A stretch of DNA of 61,689 bases from Streptococcaceae bacterium (GCA_031254295.1 JAIRUS010000099.1:1-61689), one strand, 5' to 3'. Counted from the stretch's first letter, positions 11,020-21,754 are shown. Translations and numbers: made by a program. Notes: generated by a model not told the origin, from the letters alone.

Positions 11020-11271
11020 ATGGCTGAGAATTACCACTATCCACTTGATTTATCTTGGACTGCAACAGAAATGGCGATTGTGATTGCCTTTTTTAATCAA
11101 GTTGAAGCCTACTATGAATCAAAAATTGATAAAAATAAATTCCTATCTAGTTATAAGGAGTTCAAAAAAATTGTGCCTTCGATAAGTCAGGAAAAACAGC
11201 TTGACCGTGAATTTGAGAAGGTTTCAGGTTATTCGACTTATCGGGCATTAAAAGGCGTACAGTCAAAATAA
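11020..11271 (+). CDS. UPF0223-family small protein
   Basis: YHYPLDLSWTATEMAIVIAFFNQVEAYYE...GYSTYRALK pattern. Confidence 0.8.
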   Translation: MAENYHYPLDLSWTATEMAIVIAFFNQVEAYYESKIDKNKFLSSYKEFKKIVPSISQEKQLDREFEKVSGYSTYRALKGVQSK

Positions 11272-11367
11272 AAGCTTATAATTGTTTTTTTAAAATTAAC
11301 TTGTGATATAATCAAATATTGCTATATGGAAAATAGATTTTAATCCCAAAAGGAGCTAATCCAATTC

Positions 11368-12666
11368 ATGGAAGAAAAAATAATTGTAAAAGGTGGGCAT
11401 ACACGCCTAACAGGTACAGTCGAAATTGAAGGCGCAAAAAATGCTGTTTTGCCACTCTTGGCTGCTACAATCTTGGCCTCAGAAGGCGAGACCGTGTTGA
11501 CAAATGTCCCGATCCTTTCAGATGTTGAAACAATGAGTAGTTTGGTAAATAATCTCGATATCCCTCTGGAATTTGATCGCACAAAAAAAACGATCAAAAC
11601 TCAGGCTTCAGAGAATATAAAATCAAAAGCACCTTATGAGTTCGTTACAAAAATGCGCGCGTCTATTGTCGTGATGGGACCAATTATTGCACGTAATGGT
11701 CGTGCTTTCGTTGCCCTACCTGGAGGATGTTCAATCGGCTCACGTCCAATTGATTTGCATTTGCGCGGTCTTGCTCAAATGGGCGTGACAATTACTCAAA
11801 AGAATGGCTACATTGAAGCGTTGACAAACCATCTTGTGGGAGCGGATATTTATCTTGATTTCCCATCTGTTGGCGCAACTCAAAATTTGATGATGGCCGC
11901 GACTTTAGCTGATGGTATGACGACAATTGCTAATGCTGCCAAAGAGCCAGAAATTGTTGATTTGGCTAATCTATTGAATAAAATGGGTGCAATCGTTCGT
12001 GGCGCTGGAACGGATACAATTCGTATTCAAGGTGTTGAAAAAATGCACGGTGCGAAACATTCAGTTGTACAAGATCGTATCGAGGCAGGAACTTTCATGG
12101 TCGCATCTGCGATTACAGAAGGAGACATTCTGATTGCAGATGCAATTTCAGAACACAATCGTCCTCTGATTTCTAAACTTTCTGAGATGGGTGTAAAATT
12201 TATCGAAGAAGATGAAGGACTTCGTGTTATCGGTCCCAAGCGTTTGAAAGCGACAGCGGTCAAAACAATGCCACATCCAGGCTTTCCAACTGATATGCAG
12301 GCTCAGATGACAGTTGCACAAGCAGTAGCAGATGGTGAGTCTGACATGTATGAAACTGTCTTTGAGAATCGTTTCCAACATCTAGTAGAAATGGCGCGTA
12401 TGGGCTTGGAAACAGAAATTTTGGGTAACCGTGCAATCATTCAAGGAAATGATCATTTGCAAGGAGCTGAAGTGAAGTCAACTGACTTGCGTGCAGCCGC
12501 GGCTTTGATTCTTGGTGGGCTTGTGGCTGAGGGAGAAACAACAGTTACAAAACTTCATCATCTAGATCGCGGTTACTGGCACTTTACTGAAAAGCTTTCT
12601 GCTCTAGGAGCCGATCTTGAGCGTGTGCCAATGGAAGACAAATATAAAATCCCTGGAAAAGCTTAA
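11368..12666 (+). CDS. murA: UDP-N-acetylglucosamine 1-carboxyvinyltransferase
   Basis: [56 protein letters not shown]. Confidence 0.95.
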   Translation: MEEKIIVKGGHTRLTGTVEIEGAKNAVLPLLAATILASEGETVLTNVPILSDVETMSSLVNNLDIPLEFDRTKKTIKTQASENIKSKAPYEFVTKMRASIVVMGPIIARNGRAFVALPGGCSIGSRPIDLHLRGLAQMGVTITQKNGYIEALTNHLVGADIYLDFPSVGATQNLMMAATLADGMTTIANAAKEPEIVDLANLLNKMGAIVRGAGTDTIRIQGVEKMHGAKHSVVQDRIEAGTFMVASAITEGDILIADAISEHNRPLISKLSEMGVKFIEEDEGLRVIGPKRLKATAVKTMPHPGFPTDMQAQMTVAQAVADGESDMYETVFENRFQHLVEMARMGLETEILGNRAIIQGNDHLQGAEVKSTDLRAAAALILGGLVAEGETTVTKLHHLDRGYWHFTEKLSALGADLERVPMEDKYKIPGKA

Positions 12667-12897
12667 CCCAAAATTGTAAAGAGTTTAATGAATAGGCGAC
12701 TGTAAGCTATTGCTAAAGTAGCCTATTTTTAATATCTAGAAATATTTGAAGGACTTAATCTAAACAAAAAGTAATTCGTGACTTTAGCCGTTTTTTCTTG
12801 AAAAAAGCGTGAGTTTATGGTATTCTGAACAGGTACGAAATTTTCGGATTACGACATTTATAAAATTAATAAAATGCATGACATTAAGGAGAATCAC

Positions 12898-14181
12898 ATG
12901 ACAGCAACTTTTGAAAAAACAGGTGCAACTACTGGTACTTTGACATTTTCAATCAATCAAGATCTTCAAAAGAAAGGTCTTGATGCGGCTTTCAATAAAC
13001 AAAAAGGCAAAATCACAGTGCCAGGCTTCCGTAAGGGCAAAATTACACGTGAAATGTTTAACCGTATGTTCGGTGAAGAAGCACTTTATCAAGATGCTGT
13101 AAATGAAGTTCTTGAAGAAGCGTTTGTCGCGGCTTTGACTGAGACTGGTGTTGAATCAGTAGCTCAACCACAAATTGATATCAAATCAATGGATAAGGGT
13201 GCTGATTGGGAACTCACTGCAGTTGTAACAACTAAACCAGAAGTCAAACTTGGCGAATACAAAAAACTTGAAGTTTCTGTAGAAGTAAACAAAGAAGTTA
13301 CAGATGCAGACATCGAGGCGCGTTTGACAGCAGCCCAAAGCCGTATGGCTGAGCTTGCTCTTAAAGAAGGCGCCGCTGAAAATGGTGATACAGTAGTCAT
13401 TGACTTTGCTGGTTCCGTTGATGGTGTTGAATTTGACGGTGGTAAAGGAAGCAACTATAGCCTTGAGCTTGGTTCAGGTTCATTTATTCCAGGTTTTGAA
13501 GATCAATTGATTGGCTCAAAAGCTGGTGATGAAGTTGAAGTAAAAGTTACTTTCCCAGAAGATTATCAAGCTAAAGATCTCGCAGGTAAAGATGCGATCT
13601 TCGCAACTACTATTCACGAAGTTAAAGCTAAAGAAATTCCAGCACTTGATGATGAGCTTGCAAAAGACATCGACGATTCAGTTGAAACATTAGACGAGCT
13701 TAAGGCTAAGTACAAAGAAGAAATCACAGCTAACAAAGAAGAAGCTTATAACGAAGCTGTTGAAGCAGCTGCTATCGAAGCTGCAGTTGCGAACGCAACA
13801 ATTGATGATATTCCAGAACCAATGCTTCATGATGAGATTCATCGTGCGATGAATGAGTTCCTTGGTGGTATGCAACAGCAAGGCATCTCACCTGAGATGT
13901 ACTACCAAATCACAGGTACAACAGAGCAACAAATGCATGACCAATACGCTCAAGAAGCAGAAACTCGTGTGAAGACAAACCTTGTGATTGAAGAAATCGC
14001 TAAGGTTGAAAACTTCACAGTTGCGGCAGACGAGATCGAAGCAGAAGTAGCTGAGCTTGCTGGTCAATACAATATGCCACTAGACCAAATCAAACAACTT
14101 CTTCCAACAGCAATGCTTGAACACGATATCAAGATGAAGAAAGCTGTTGATGTAATTACAGAATCTGTAAAAGTAAAATAA
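12898..14181 (+). CDS. tig: Trigger factor
   Basis: Ribosome-binding motif [12 protein letters not shown]-like core and C-terminal domain; start at ATG 12898. Confidence 0.95.
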   Translation: MTATFEKTGATTGTLTFSINQDLQKKGLDAAFNKQKGKITVPGFRKGKITREMFNRMFGEEALYQDAVNEVLEEAFVAALTETGVESVAQPQIDIKSMDKGADWELTAVVTTKPEVKLGEYKKLEVSVEVNKEVTDADIEARLTAAQSRMAELALKEGAAENGDTVVIDFAGSVDGVEFDGGKGSNYSLELGSGSFIPGFEDQLIGSKAGDEVEVKVTFPEDYQAKDLAGKDAIFATTIHEVKAKEIPALDDELAKDIDDSVETLDELKAKYKEEITANKEEAYNEAVEAAAIEAAVANATIDDIPEPMLHDEIHRAMNEFLGGMQQQGISPEMYYQITGTTEQQMHDQYAQEAETRVKTNLVIEEIAKVENFTVAADEIEAEVAELAGQYNMPLDQIKQLLPTAMLEHDIKMKKAVDVITESVKVK

Positions 14182-14197
14182 ATTCTATAAGATAAAT

Positions 14198-14227
14198 AAA
14201 AATGTACCTAAGAGGTACATTTTTATT
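14198..14227 (+). terminator. tig terminator
   Basis: AAAATGTACCT-AAG-AGGTACATTTTTATTTT. Confidence 0.85.
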
Positions 14228-14292
14228 TTACTGAAAATAAGCAAATACTTTACCAAAAAATATTTAAAATATGCTAAAATAGAACTATTCAT

Positions 14293-14332
14293 ACAGAGTA
14301 GGGTAAGTGTGTTAAGTGCTATGAGACGGGAT
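14293..14332 (+). promoter_or_regulatory. Partial/decayed THF riboswitch copy
   Basis: ACAGAGTAGGGTAAGTGTGTTAAGTGCTATGAGACGGGAT closely matches the 5' half of the intact copy at 14447, then diverges into a palindromic element. Confidence 0.7.
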
Positions 14333-14411
14333 TACTGCTACTTAGTGCAGTCCATTTGTACTAAGTCGCTAAAGCGACAAGCCAAATTGCAGCGCTTAGA
14401 AGCAGTATCCT
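14329..14411. repeat. Palindromic intergenic element (dispersed family), apex GTCGC-TAAA-GCGAC
   Basis: GGATTACTGCTACTTAGTGCAG...GTCGCTAAAGCGAC...GCGCTTAGAAGCAGTATCC, complementary along its length. Confidence 0.7.
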
Positions 14412-14446
14412 CACTTCTTAATTTGTATGATAACAAATATACTCAA

Positions 14447-14541
14447 ACAGAGTAGAGTAAAGTGCGTTAAGTGTTATGAGACGGGATGTTGCTCATAGAC
14501 GAAGCTGGTTTTCCAGCGCGGTACTTGCTCGCGTCCGCTGT
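14447..14541 (+). promoter_or_regulatory. Tetrahydrofolate (THF/folT) riboswitch
   Basis: ACAGAGTAG..GCGTTAAGTGTTATGAGACGGGATG..CGAAGCTGG..GCGCGGTACTTG..GTCCGCTGT; upstream of a folT-like ECF S-component gene. Confidence 0.88.
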
Positions 14542-14647
14542 AAAAAATATTGAATCTATTCCATAAAACATTTTCTATCAAAGGATAAATGATTGTGGAG
14601 GAAGTCTCTCCTTTTGCAGCTCACTTCAAAAATAGAAGGAGCTTTTT

Positions 14648-15199
14648 ATGTTCAAAAATTTTCGCATGGCGAAGCCTAGTCTTCGTCTCACTGTTCTGCT
14701 GGCAGTTTTTATTGCCCTAGGTATTATCGTTGGGAACTTTTTAAGCTTTGGCACAAATATTATGCAAGTAAGCTTCAGTTTTATTGTAAATTCAGTTATG
14801 GGAGCTTTTGCAGGTAGTTTGTGGACTGGTTTAGCAATGGGAATCGCGGATGTTGTCGGAACTTTAATGTTTGGGCATTTTGGATATTTTCCAGGCTTTA
14901 CTTTTTCAGCTGTAATTGTCGGAATTCTTTATGGTCTTTTCTTCTTTAGAAAGAAATTGGCTTGGAGCTCATGGAAAGATTGGTTATATGTACTTGTTGC
15001 GATGACTGTGATTATGCTCGTTGACACTGTATTCTTTAATACATTATGGGTGTCTATGCTTTTCCCACATCATGCTTTTAAGATATATTTGATGGCTCGC
15101 CTTCCTTTACTTTGGCAGATTCCTCTTCGTACAGTCGTGGTGATGCTGATAATTCCAGCACTTCAGAGAATACCTTCTATCAAAAAAATCCTTCTGTAA
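14648..15199 (+). CDS. folT: ECF transporter S component, folate-specific type
   Basis: About 183-aa multi-TM protein; THF riboswitch upstream. Confidence 0.85.
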   Translation: MFKNFRMAKPSLRLTVLLAVFIALGIIVGNFLSFGTNIMQVSFSFIVNSVMGAFAGSLWTGLAMGIADVVGTLMFGHFGYFPGFTFSAVIVGILYGLFFFRKKLAWSSWKDWLYVLVAMTVIMLVDTVFFNTLWVSMLFPHHAFKIYLMARLPLLWQIPLRTVVVMLIIPALQRIPSIKKILL

Positions 15200-15216
15200 T
15201 TAGAAGGATTTTTCTT
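15185..15216. terminator. Bidirectional terminator between convergent folT and proC
   Basis: AAAAAATCCTTCT-GTAATT-AGAAGGATTTTTC. Confidence 0.8.
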
Positions 15217-15979
15217 TTTTGATTGTTTCGTCAATTGCAGAGATGATAGCAGCGTTAAAGCCGTGATTTTCTAAAGCAATAATACCGGCAATTGTTGTGC
15301 CACTAGGACTGGCTACTGAGTCGGCCAAGGCTTGAGGGTGCATTCCAGATTTTATAACATTTTCAGCTGATCCCAGAACGGTCTCAGCCACGATTTGAGT
15401 GGCGATTTCCTTTGAGATACCATGAAGCACGCCAGCCCGTGCCATTGCATCAATAAATATATAAATATAAGCAGGGCTTGAACCAGCCAATGCCCCAAAA
15501 GTCATGAAATCTTTCTCAGAAATCTCAAAAACTGAACCAACTTGCTCAAAAAGAGATTTTACATAGAGATAGATTTCGTCTGAGACTTTGTCATTGCGGA
15601 CGATGGCGCTTGTTGAACGTTGGATAGCAGCGTTGACATTTGGCATGGCACGCACAATTGACTGATTTTGAGCTGTCAATGCTGTGAGTTCTTCAAGTTT
15701 GATACCTGAAGCAATTGAGACTAGAGTTTTTTCAGGAGACAACTCTGCTTTAATTTCTGCTAAGATATCAGGGAGAATTTGAGGTTTGATAGACAATATA
15801 ATAACATCAGCCAATTTAGCTAGTTCAGTATTTGTCTTAACGGCTTCTACGCCGAGCTTGTCTGCCATGGCTTGGGTCTTTGTAAAATCACGTCCTGAAA
15901 TCATAATTTCAGACTTGTTGGAAAGGCCAACAATGATTGCTTGCGCCATTTTTCCGACGCCAATAAATCCTATTTTCAT
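15200..15979 (-). CDS. proC: Pyrroline-5-carboxylate reductase
   Basis: MKIGFIGVGKMAQAII; GSSPAYIYIFIDAMARAGV; VASPSGTTIAGI. Confidence 0.94.
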   Translation of the reverse strand: MKIGFIGVGKMAQAIIVGLSNKSEIMISGRDFTKTQAMADKLGVEAVKTNTELAKLADVIILSIKPQILPDILAEIKAELSPEKTLVSIASGIKLEELTALTAQNQSIVRAMPNVNAAIQRSTSAIVRNDKVSDEIYLYVKSLFEQVGSVFEISEKDFMTFGALAGSSPAYIYIFIDAMARAGVLHGISKEIATQIVAETVLGSAENVIKSGMHPQALADSVASPSGTTIAGIIALENHGFNAAIISAIDETIKKEKSF

Positions 15980-16227
15980 TCTTAAATTTTAACATAAAAT
16001 AGTATAAAGAGCATTACGCGCATTTTCGCAGATGATGTCAACTGCGTAGTCTATACCACAGATGTCCTTTATAGCTAGTCGCTGCAATTTACCTGCAGCT
16101 TTAGCTGAAAGGCATTTGACAAAATCGGGAATGGGTAGAGGAAAAGCTGTTGGACTCACTTTTGTTATAAAAATGATAACAATTAAAGCAATATACACCT
16201 CAAAAAATGTGAGTGTGGTATAGAACG

Positions 16228-16261
16228 AAAAAATGGATTCCGCAAAATGAATCCATTTTTT
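16228..16261. terminator. Strong bidirectional terminator upstream of LXG cassette
   Basis: AAAAAATGGATTC-CGCAAAAT-GAATCCATTTTTT. Confidence 0.8.
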
Positions 16262-16320
16262 ATTACGATATTCAAAATTTTATATATGGAAATTTTGTTA
16301 AGGTCGGTTGTAGAAACGTT

Positions 16321-16350
16321 TTGGAAAAATAGTATAAAAAATAGTATAAT
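16321..16350 (+). promoter_or_regulatory. Candidate sigma-A promoter for LXG cassette
   Basis: TTGGAA - 18 bp - TATAAT. Confidence 0.55.
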
Positions 16351-16381
16351 GGCTTTAACATAAATAACAAGGGAGAATTTT

Positions 16382-16654
16382 ATGGTAACAGGGAAAATAA
16401 ACTCAAACACTGTTGATGCTCAGGAAGCGATTACCGAACTTGTAGGTGTTGAGGCTTCAGGACTTTCAAATCAATCTGTAAACTTTGGTTCGAGCAACGT
16501 GCCAAGCGTGCTCGCAGGACAAACTTTGTCGAATCAGTTGATGTCTGATGTTTCAAAAGTTGTAGCGTGCGTTTTAACTCAGGCGAATAAATTTCCAGAG
16601 TTAGCTAATGCGATTGAGGAGCGTGATATGGATGCGGCTAGGAGGTGGAACTAA
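16382..16654 (+). CDS. Small helical T7SS-associated protein (TIGR04197/DUF3130-like), LXG partner
   Basis: 90-aa helical protein directly upstream of LXG gene; SNQLMSDVSKVVACVLTQANKFPELANAIEERD. Confidence 0.65.
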   Translation: MVTGKINSNTVDAQEAITELVGVEASGLSNQSVNFGSSNVPSVLAGQTLSNQLMSDVSKVVACVLTQANKFPELANAIEERDMDAARRWN

Positions 16655-17301
16655 TGCCTTGGATAAAGACAATGTTTGAGGGACTCAAAGGCTTGGTAGA
16701 TGCGACAGATGATGAAATTCGTCAATGTGCTATTACTTATAACCATCTTTACAGAGATTTAACCGAAGAAGAAATTCAGCAATACATCAAAGATTATAGG
16801 TTAGCAGAGAAGAAAAAACTTGAAACTGAAACAAAGGGTTCATATAATTCTTACGTAGTTATTGCGCTTGATGACGACGCTCAAAAATCAAACTCTAAAA
16901 CTAGAACAGAACCTACTACCAATTTTTCATCTTCTAAATTGAAATCGAAAGACCAAAGCGCTGATAAGCGTGCTGAATATGCTCAAAAAATTATGTTCAA
17001 GGAACAGGAAATGGATGACCTCGGACAGCTAGAGCGAAATTTTGAAAACAGGAATGATAAATTCATTTCCAATACTAATCGCGTTTTTGAGGAGTTTGAG
17101 GAATCTTTTCATGAAGGAAGTTCGTATTCTTCTCAACAGTCTCGTTGGCAACAGTCGGTCGTTCAAGATGTCTATCATCACATGAAATCTCTCGCCGAAC
17201 AACAAAATGAAACAATGAAAAACTCTTGCCAAGTCGCTCGAATTGAAATTGAAGACAAAATAGAAGCTCTCCATAAAGACAGGAACGCTTTGCCATGGTA
17301 G
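16645..17301 (+). CDS. Coiled-coil LXG-associated protein (DUF3958-like position)
   Basis: 218-aa charged, predicted helical; overlaps both neighbours. Confidence 0.5.
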   Translation: MELMPWIKTMFEGLKGLVDATDDEIRQCAITYNHLYRDLTEEEIQQYIKDYRLAEKKKLETETKGSYNSYVVIALDDDAQKSNSKTRTEPTTNFSSSKLKSKDQSADKRAEYAQKIMFKEQEMDDLGQLERNFENRNDKFISNTNRVFEEFEESFHEGSSYSSQQSRWQQSVVQDVYHHMKSLAEQQNETMKNSCQVARIEIEDKIEALHKDRNALPW

Positions 17302-18737
17302 TTTACGATAGTGGCGACTCAGATATACTCATTCAAGCGATGACGACTAATCTGAATAGTGCCAAAGCAATTTTTAATCGCTTGTGTCGGGGCAGTGTCC
17401 ACTTGATAGAGGTCATCAACTCAGGTGTTCTTTCAGGTGCTGCCTACACTGCGGGTAAAGAATTATTCGTGACCTATATCAATCCTATGCTTCAAAAGTT
17501 GTCACAAGCTATTAGTGATATTGAATCAGACCTTGAGGCTTACCGCAGTGCTGATAATATGGTACGCCAATATGAAAATCATTTAGATGAAGCTCTGTTA
17601 AAGAAACAGCTTAATGCAACAAAAGAATTGATTCGTCTATTACAACAGAAAATTGATGACGATGAAGACTTGATGAAAAATCTTCAAGCGGCTGCGAGTG
17701 GAGATTTTAGTAAAATTGCAGCAAATATGGCAGAGATACCAGGCTTGCAAGAACAACTTGATAATTTAGAGCAAGTTAAAACGATGTATGAGCAGGAACT
17801 TGTGGCACTTGCAACTTTTGTGAGTAGCACTACACCTCTATTCACAGATAGCTTGCAGGCTTTCAAGTATGCCATGCAGGGTGTGGATATTATCAATCAA
17901 AGCCGAGCAAATTTTGATGGTCAAATTACATTTCCAGCTGGCGCAGATATGAGTTGGTCATCTCATTTGACTGGCGAGAAATTTAGTTCAAAGCTTGATT
18001 TTGATACTACGAATTCTAAACTTAACACAAAAGGAATGAATTCAAAAGAATCTGCGGAATATAAAGACTCAGTAACTACAGTATTGACAAATTTAGAAGA
18101 GCAAGGCTGGAGCTCAGAAGCCCTGAAAGCATATGTGGCCTACATTAACAAGGTGGCTGGTAAATACAAAGGTTTAGATTTAAGCAAATATATGCTTGGG
18201 GTTGTGCCTGCGACGGGTTCAATACTCGGTTTGTTTGACAGTCAAGGAATAAGCAGCGCTGATGATGTTAATACCAAAGTTCTATCTGTTAGTGATATTC
18301 TGAAAGATGCAGCTCCAGGGGAAAAAACAGCAGGAAAAACTGAACAATGGGAAAAATCGGGTTCTTATGAAGAGGCAAAAAATGATTTTGATAGTTTACA
18401 ACCGCAGAATGTAAAACCGTTTACTAATGTTAAGAATGGAATTACTGGAGAGGCGGGTACATTAAGTGATGGTCAATATGTTATTGTAAGGACGGGTAGT
18501 AGTGATACTCGACCAACTTTACAAATACAAAAGGAGGTAGGTGGGAAAGGACAATTTGAAATTCGATATGGGGAGAAAGTTTCTGATAGTTTTGATTTAC
18601 CCAAAACGCCTGAGATACCAGATATATCAGAAGAACCAACTGTCTCAGAAATACCAGCTATACCAGATGAGCCAATTACGCCAGATGAACCAGTTGATCC
18701 AGATATACCATTTGATTATTCCCTTAATCAGGAATAA
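17295..18737 (+). CDS. LXG-domain polymorphic toxin, T7SS-type
   Basis: N-terminal helical LXG-like region (SGVLSGAAYTAGKELFVTYINPML), C-terminal module YEEAKNDFDSL..GTLSDGQYVIVRTGSSDTRPTLQIQK..FEIRYGEK typical of polymorphic-toxin tips; Pro/Glu-rich tail. Confidence 0.75.
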   Translation: MVVYDSGDSDILIQAMTTNLNSAKAIFNRLCRGSVHLIEVINSGVLSGAAYTAGKELFVTYINPMLQKLSQAISDIESDLEAYRSADNMVRQYENHLDEALLKKQLNATKELIRLLQQKIDDDEDLMKNLQAAASGDFSKIAANMAEIPGLQEQLDNLEQVKTMYEQELVALATFVSSTTPLFTDSLQAFKYAMQGVDIINQSRANFDGQITFPAGADMSWSSHLTGEKFSSKLDFDTTNSKLNTKGMNSKESAEYKDSVTTVLTNLEEQGWSSEALKAYVAYINKVAGKYKGLDLSKYMLGVVPATGSILGLFDSQGISSADDVNTKVLSVSDILKDAAPGEKTAGKTEQWEKSGSYEEAKNDFDSLQPQNVKPFTNVKNGITGEAGTLSDGQYVIVRTGSSDTRPTLQIQKEVGGKGQFEIRYGEKVSDSFDLPKTPEIPDISEEPTVSEIPAIPDEPITPDEPVDPDIPFDYSLNQE

Positions 18738-18761
18738 GCATAATAGAATTGGAGACATAGA

Positions 18762-19283
18762 ATGAAAGACGAAGAAGTAAACTGGGAAAAGTGGGAGCCC
18801 ACAGCTATTCCAGATGATGGAGGTAGATATATTATAAAAAGTTATCATTTTACTGGTGATGGAAAAGATAAAATCATTTTGGAAAATGAAAAATATCAAG
18901 TTGAAATTTTATTTAATGATTATACTTTAGCCACAAGAATTACAGAAGATGGTGATAGATTCATGGGGGGAGATCAGCCGTTAGCCATTGGAAAAAGCGA
19001 GTTTATTTTTAAAGGAAAAAATTCGGAGTTTGCACGTTGGTTTGTTTCAGAAGGCGTTGCTTGGAGTGTAGAAAATCTTGTACATTTTTGTATTACTGAC
19101 ACTTATGTTATTCTTGATATTTTAGATTCAAAAGATAATGTTCCAACAATCACGATTACAAAAATTGAAGATAATAAGAAATTATTAGGAAGTTCTGATA
19201 AAATGGAATTTTCCAAAGCTGACTTTGAAGAATTTCAAGACTGGAAAGCAGAAAGAGATAAAGCTGCAGAGTGTGGATTTTGA
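18762..19283 (+). CDS. Putative cognate immunity protein
   Basis: 173-aa, predicted soluble, acidic, 24 bp downstream of the toxin gene on the same strand. Confidence 0.6.
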   Translation: MKDEEVNWEKWEPTAIPDDGGRYIIKSYHFTGDGKDKIILENEKYQVEILFNDYTLATRITEDGDRFMGGDQPLAIGKSEFIFKGKNSEFARWFVSEGVAWSVENLVHFCITDTYVILDILDSKDNVPTITITKIEDNKKLLGSSDKMEFSKADFEEFQDWKAERDKAAECGF

Positions 19284-19727
19284 AAAATACAATATTAGAG
19301 TAAACTGATTAAAAAAGGGATTATCCAAAGCTGGGTAGTCACTTTTTCTTGTTATCTTTTTTGAGCTCCTCCAGAGGACTTTTAAACTCATGTGCTTGGA
19401 TAAAATTTCCGCCAAGATGAGAAAGTTGTTTCTCCCTGTACACTCTGGATTGAATTATCAGTCCCCAAGAGATTTTGAAAGGATAATTTTTTAATTTCTC
19501 TTAACCTATAGTTTAGTTTTTAGTGGACTTTCTATAAAATTATATACTTTACTGTCTATGATTCTAGGATAACATCATACCCTCAGTGAGGAGATAGAAA
19601 TAGGAGCTAGATTCCAAAATGGAAAGCTGGAAATCTAGGGGATTCGTGGAGTATAGAGGAGCAAACAGGAAATAGGGACTTGTGTTATAATAAGAAAATA
19701 GTTATATATTTTAGAATCGGAGTAGGT

Positions 19728-21101
19728 ATGAAGAAATTTGCAATTATTTTAGCGGCTGGACAAGGCACGCGTATGAAGTCGGATTTACCAAAAGTTTTGC
19801 ATAAGTTGGCAGATAAGCCAATGGTAAGTCATGTCCTAGATAATTTCAAAAAGTTATCACTTGATGAAACTTTTGTGGTGGTAGGTTTTGGATCTGATAA
19901 GGTCATTGAAGCATTACCAGAAGATGTTCGTTATGTTGAACAACTTGAGCAAAATGGGACTGGGCATGCAGTGGGTATGGTACGTCCCTTGCTTGGTACC
20001 GTAGAAGGTATGACAATCGTAGCTTATGGAGACATGCCGCTGATTACAGCAGAATCTTTACAGAAGCTGATGGATTTTCATGAGGAATCAGCTTCTACAG
20101 CGACTGTTCTAACAGGTATTGCGACAAATCCGTTTGGCTATGGCCGTATTATCCGTGAAAATGGCGAAGTGACAAAGATTGTTGAGCAGAAGGATGCAAC
20201 GGATGATGAGAAGGCAGTCACAGAAGTGAATACAGGTATTTACGTCTTTGATAACCGTAAAATGTTTATGGCCTTGTCGCAGCTTAAAACAGACAATGCT
20301 CAAGGTGAACTCTACTTGACAGACGTTGTTGAAATCTTAAAAAATGCTGGTGATAAAGTTTCTGCTTATACTTTAGAAAATTTTGATGAGAGCCTTGGGA
20401 TCAATGACCGTGTTCAATTGGCACAGGCAGAGAAAACCTTGCGAGCTCGGATTAATTTGACGCATATGTTAAATGGCGTAAGCTTGATCAATCCTGAAAC
20501 AACCTATATTGGTGCAGACGTCGTGATTGGCACTGACACTGTAATTGAAGGCAATGTCACAATCAAGGGGAAAACTACAATTGGGCGCAAATGTCTGATT
20601 ACAAATGGTTCACGTATTGAAAATTCAATGATTCATGGTCGCGTAACGATTAATAACTCGACAGTTGAAGGAAGCACGATGGAGCTTGATTCAAACTGTG
20701 GTCCCTATGCTCATCTGCGTCCTGGGACAGTCCTTCATGAAGATGTACATATTGGTAACTTTGTCGAGGTGAAAGCCTCAAGCCTTGGGCGTGGGACTAA
20801 AGCAGGTCATCTGACTTATCTTGGTAACACAGTGGTTGGAGAAAAAGTCAACTTTGGTGCTGGTACCATTACGGCAAACTTTGACGGAAAAAATAAATTC
20901 CAAACGGAAATTGAAGATTTTGCCTTTATTGGATCAAACTCAACTATTATTGCGCCTGTACATATTGGTAGAAATGCAGTCACAGCAGGTGGCTCTACAA
21001 TTACGAAGAATGTTGCAGATGACAGTGTGGCGATTGCGCGTGGCCGTCAAGTAGATAAGATTGGGCTTGCAAAAAAGATGCCACATTATCGTGGTGAGTG
21101 A
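19728..21101 (+). CDS. glmU: Bifunctional UDP-GlcNAc pyrophosphorylase / GlcN-1-P acetyltransferase
   Basis: AIILAAGQGTRMKSDLPKVLHKL; left-handed helix repeats; RGRQVDK. Start ATG 19728. Confidence 0.96.
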   Translation: MKKFAIILAAGQGTRMKSDLPKVLHKLADKPMVSHVLDNFKKLSLDETFVVVGFGSDKVIEALPEDVRYVEQLEQNGTGHAVGMVRPLLGTVEGMTIVAYGDMPLITAESLQKLMDFHEESASTATVLTGIATNPFGYGRIIRENGEVTKIVEQKDATDDEKAVTEVNTGIYVFDNRKMFMALSQLKTDNAQGELYLTDVVEILKNAGDKVSAYTLENFDESLGINDRVQLAQAEKTLRARINLTHMLNGVSLINPETTYIGADVVIGTDTVIEGNVTIKGKTTIGRKCLITNGSRIENSMIHGRVTINNSTVEGSTMELDSNCGPYAHLRPGTVLHEDVHIGNFVEVKASSLGRGTKAGHLTYLGNTVVGEKVNFGAGTITANFDGKNKFQTEIEDFAFIGSNSTIIAPVHIGRNAVTAGGSTITKNVADDSVAIARGRQVDKIGLAKKMPHYRGE

Positions 21102-21195
21102 TAGAGTAGAAATAGTAGAATAATATCAATATTTAAAATGAAATGATAGGAAAATTTTGATTTATTTTCAAAATTTTCTTTTTTAGAGGATAAAC

Positions 21196-21753
21196 ATGGA
21201 CTTCACAGAAAAAACAGTTTCAACAAAAGAAATTTTTAAAGGCCGAATCATTGAGGTAAAAGTCGATGAGGTCGAGCTTCCAAATGGGCTAGGTCGCCAA
21301 GAGCGCGAATTAGTCTTCCATCCAGGCGGTGTTTCGGTGCTTGCAATTACAGACGATGAAAAAGTAATCCTTGAACGTCAGTTTCGTAAGCCTCTAGATA
21401 AGGTGATTTATGAAATTCCAGCCGGAAAATTAGAGAAAGGAGAACGTTCAAATCTTGAAGCTGCGATTTTACGTGAGCTAGAGGAAGAAACAGGCTATAC
21501 AGCGGCCAAAATAGTCAAAGTAGCAGAGTTTTATGTTTCGCCTGGATTTTGTAATGAAATCAATATCCTTTTTGAAGCAAAAAAATTAACAAAAGTTCCA
21601 AATCCCAAACCAGCTGACTATGGAGAACTGATTGAAGTTGGAGAATACAGTTTTGAAGAAGTTCAAGCGTTGATAAAGGCTGGAGAGATTCAAGATGCGA
21701 AGACTTTAATTGCGCTTCAACATTGGGAATTAACTCGTTTAAGAAATAAATAA
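21196..21753 (+). CDS. NUDIX hydrolase, ADP-ribose pyrophosphatase type
   Basis: Nudix box GKLEKGERSNLEAAILRELEEETGY. Confidence 0.92.
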   Translation: MDFTEKTVSTKEIFKGRIIEVKVDEVELPNGLGRQERELVFHPGGVSVLAITDDEKVILERQFRKPLDKVIYEIPAGKLEKGERSNLEAAILRELEEETGYTAAKIVKVAEFYVSPGFCNEINILFEAKKLTKVPNPKPADYGELIEVGEYSFEEVQALIKAGEIQDAKTLIALQHWELTRLRNK

Positions 21754-21754
21754 T

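Noticed and set aside
16010-16198. 69-aa reverse ORF (15989..16198)
   Set aside because: Overlaps an intergenic stem-loop element; no RBS or recognisable family.
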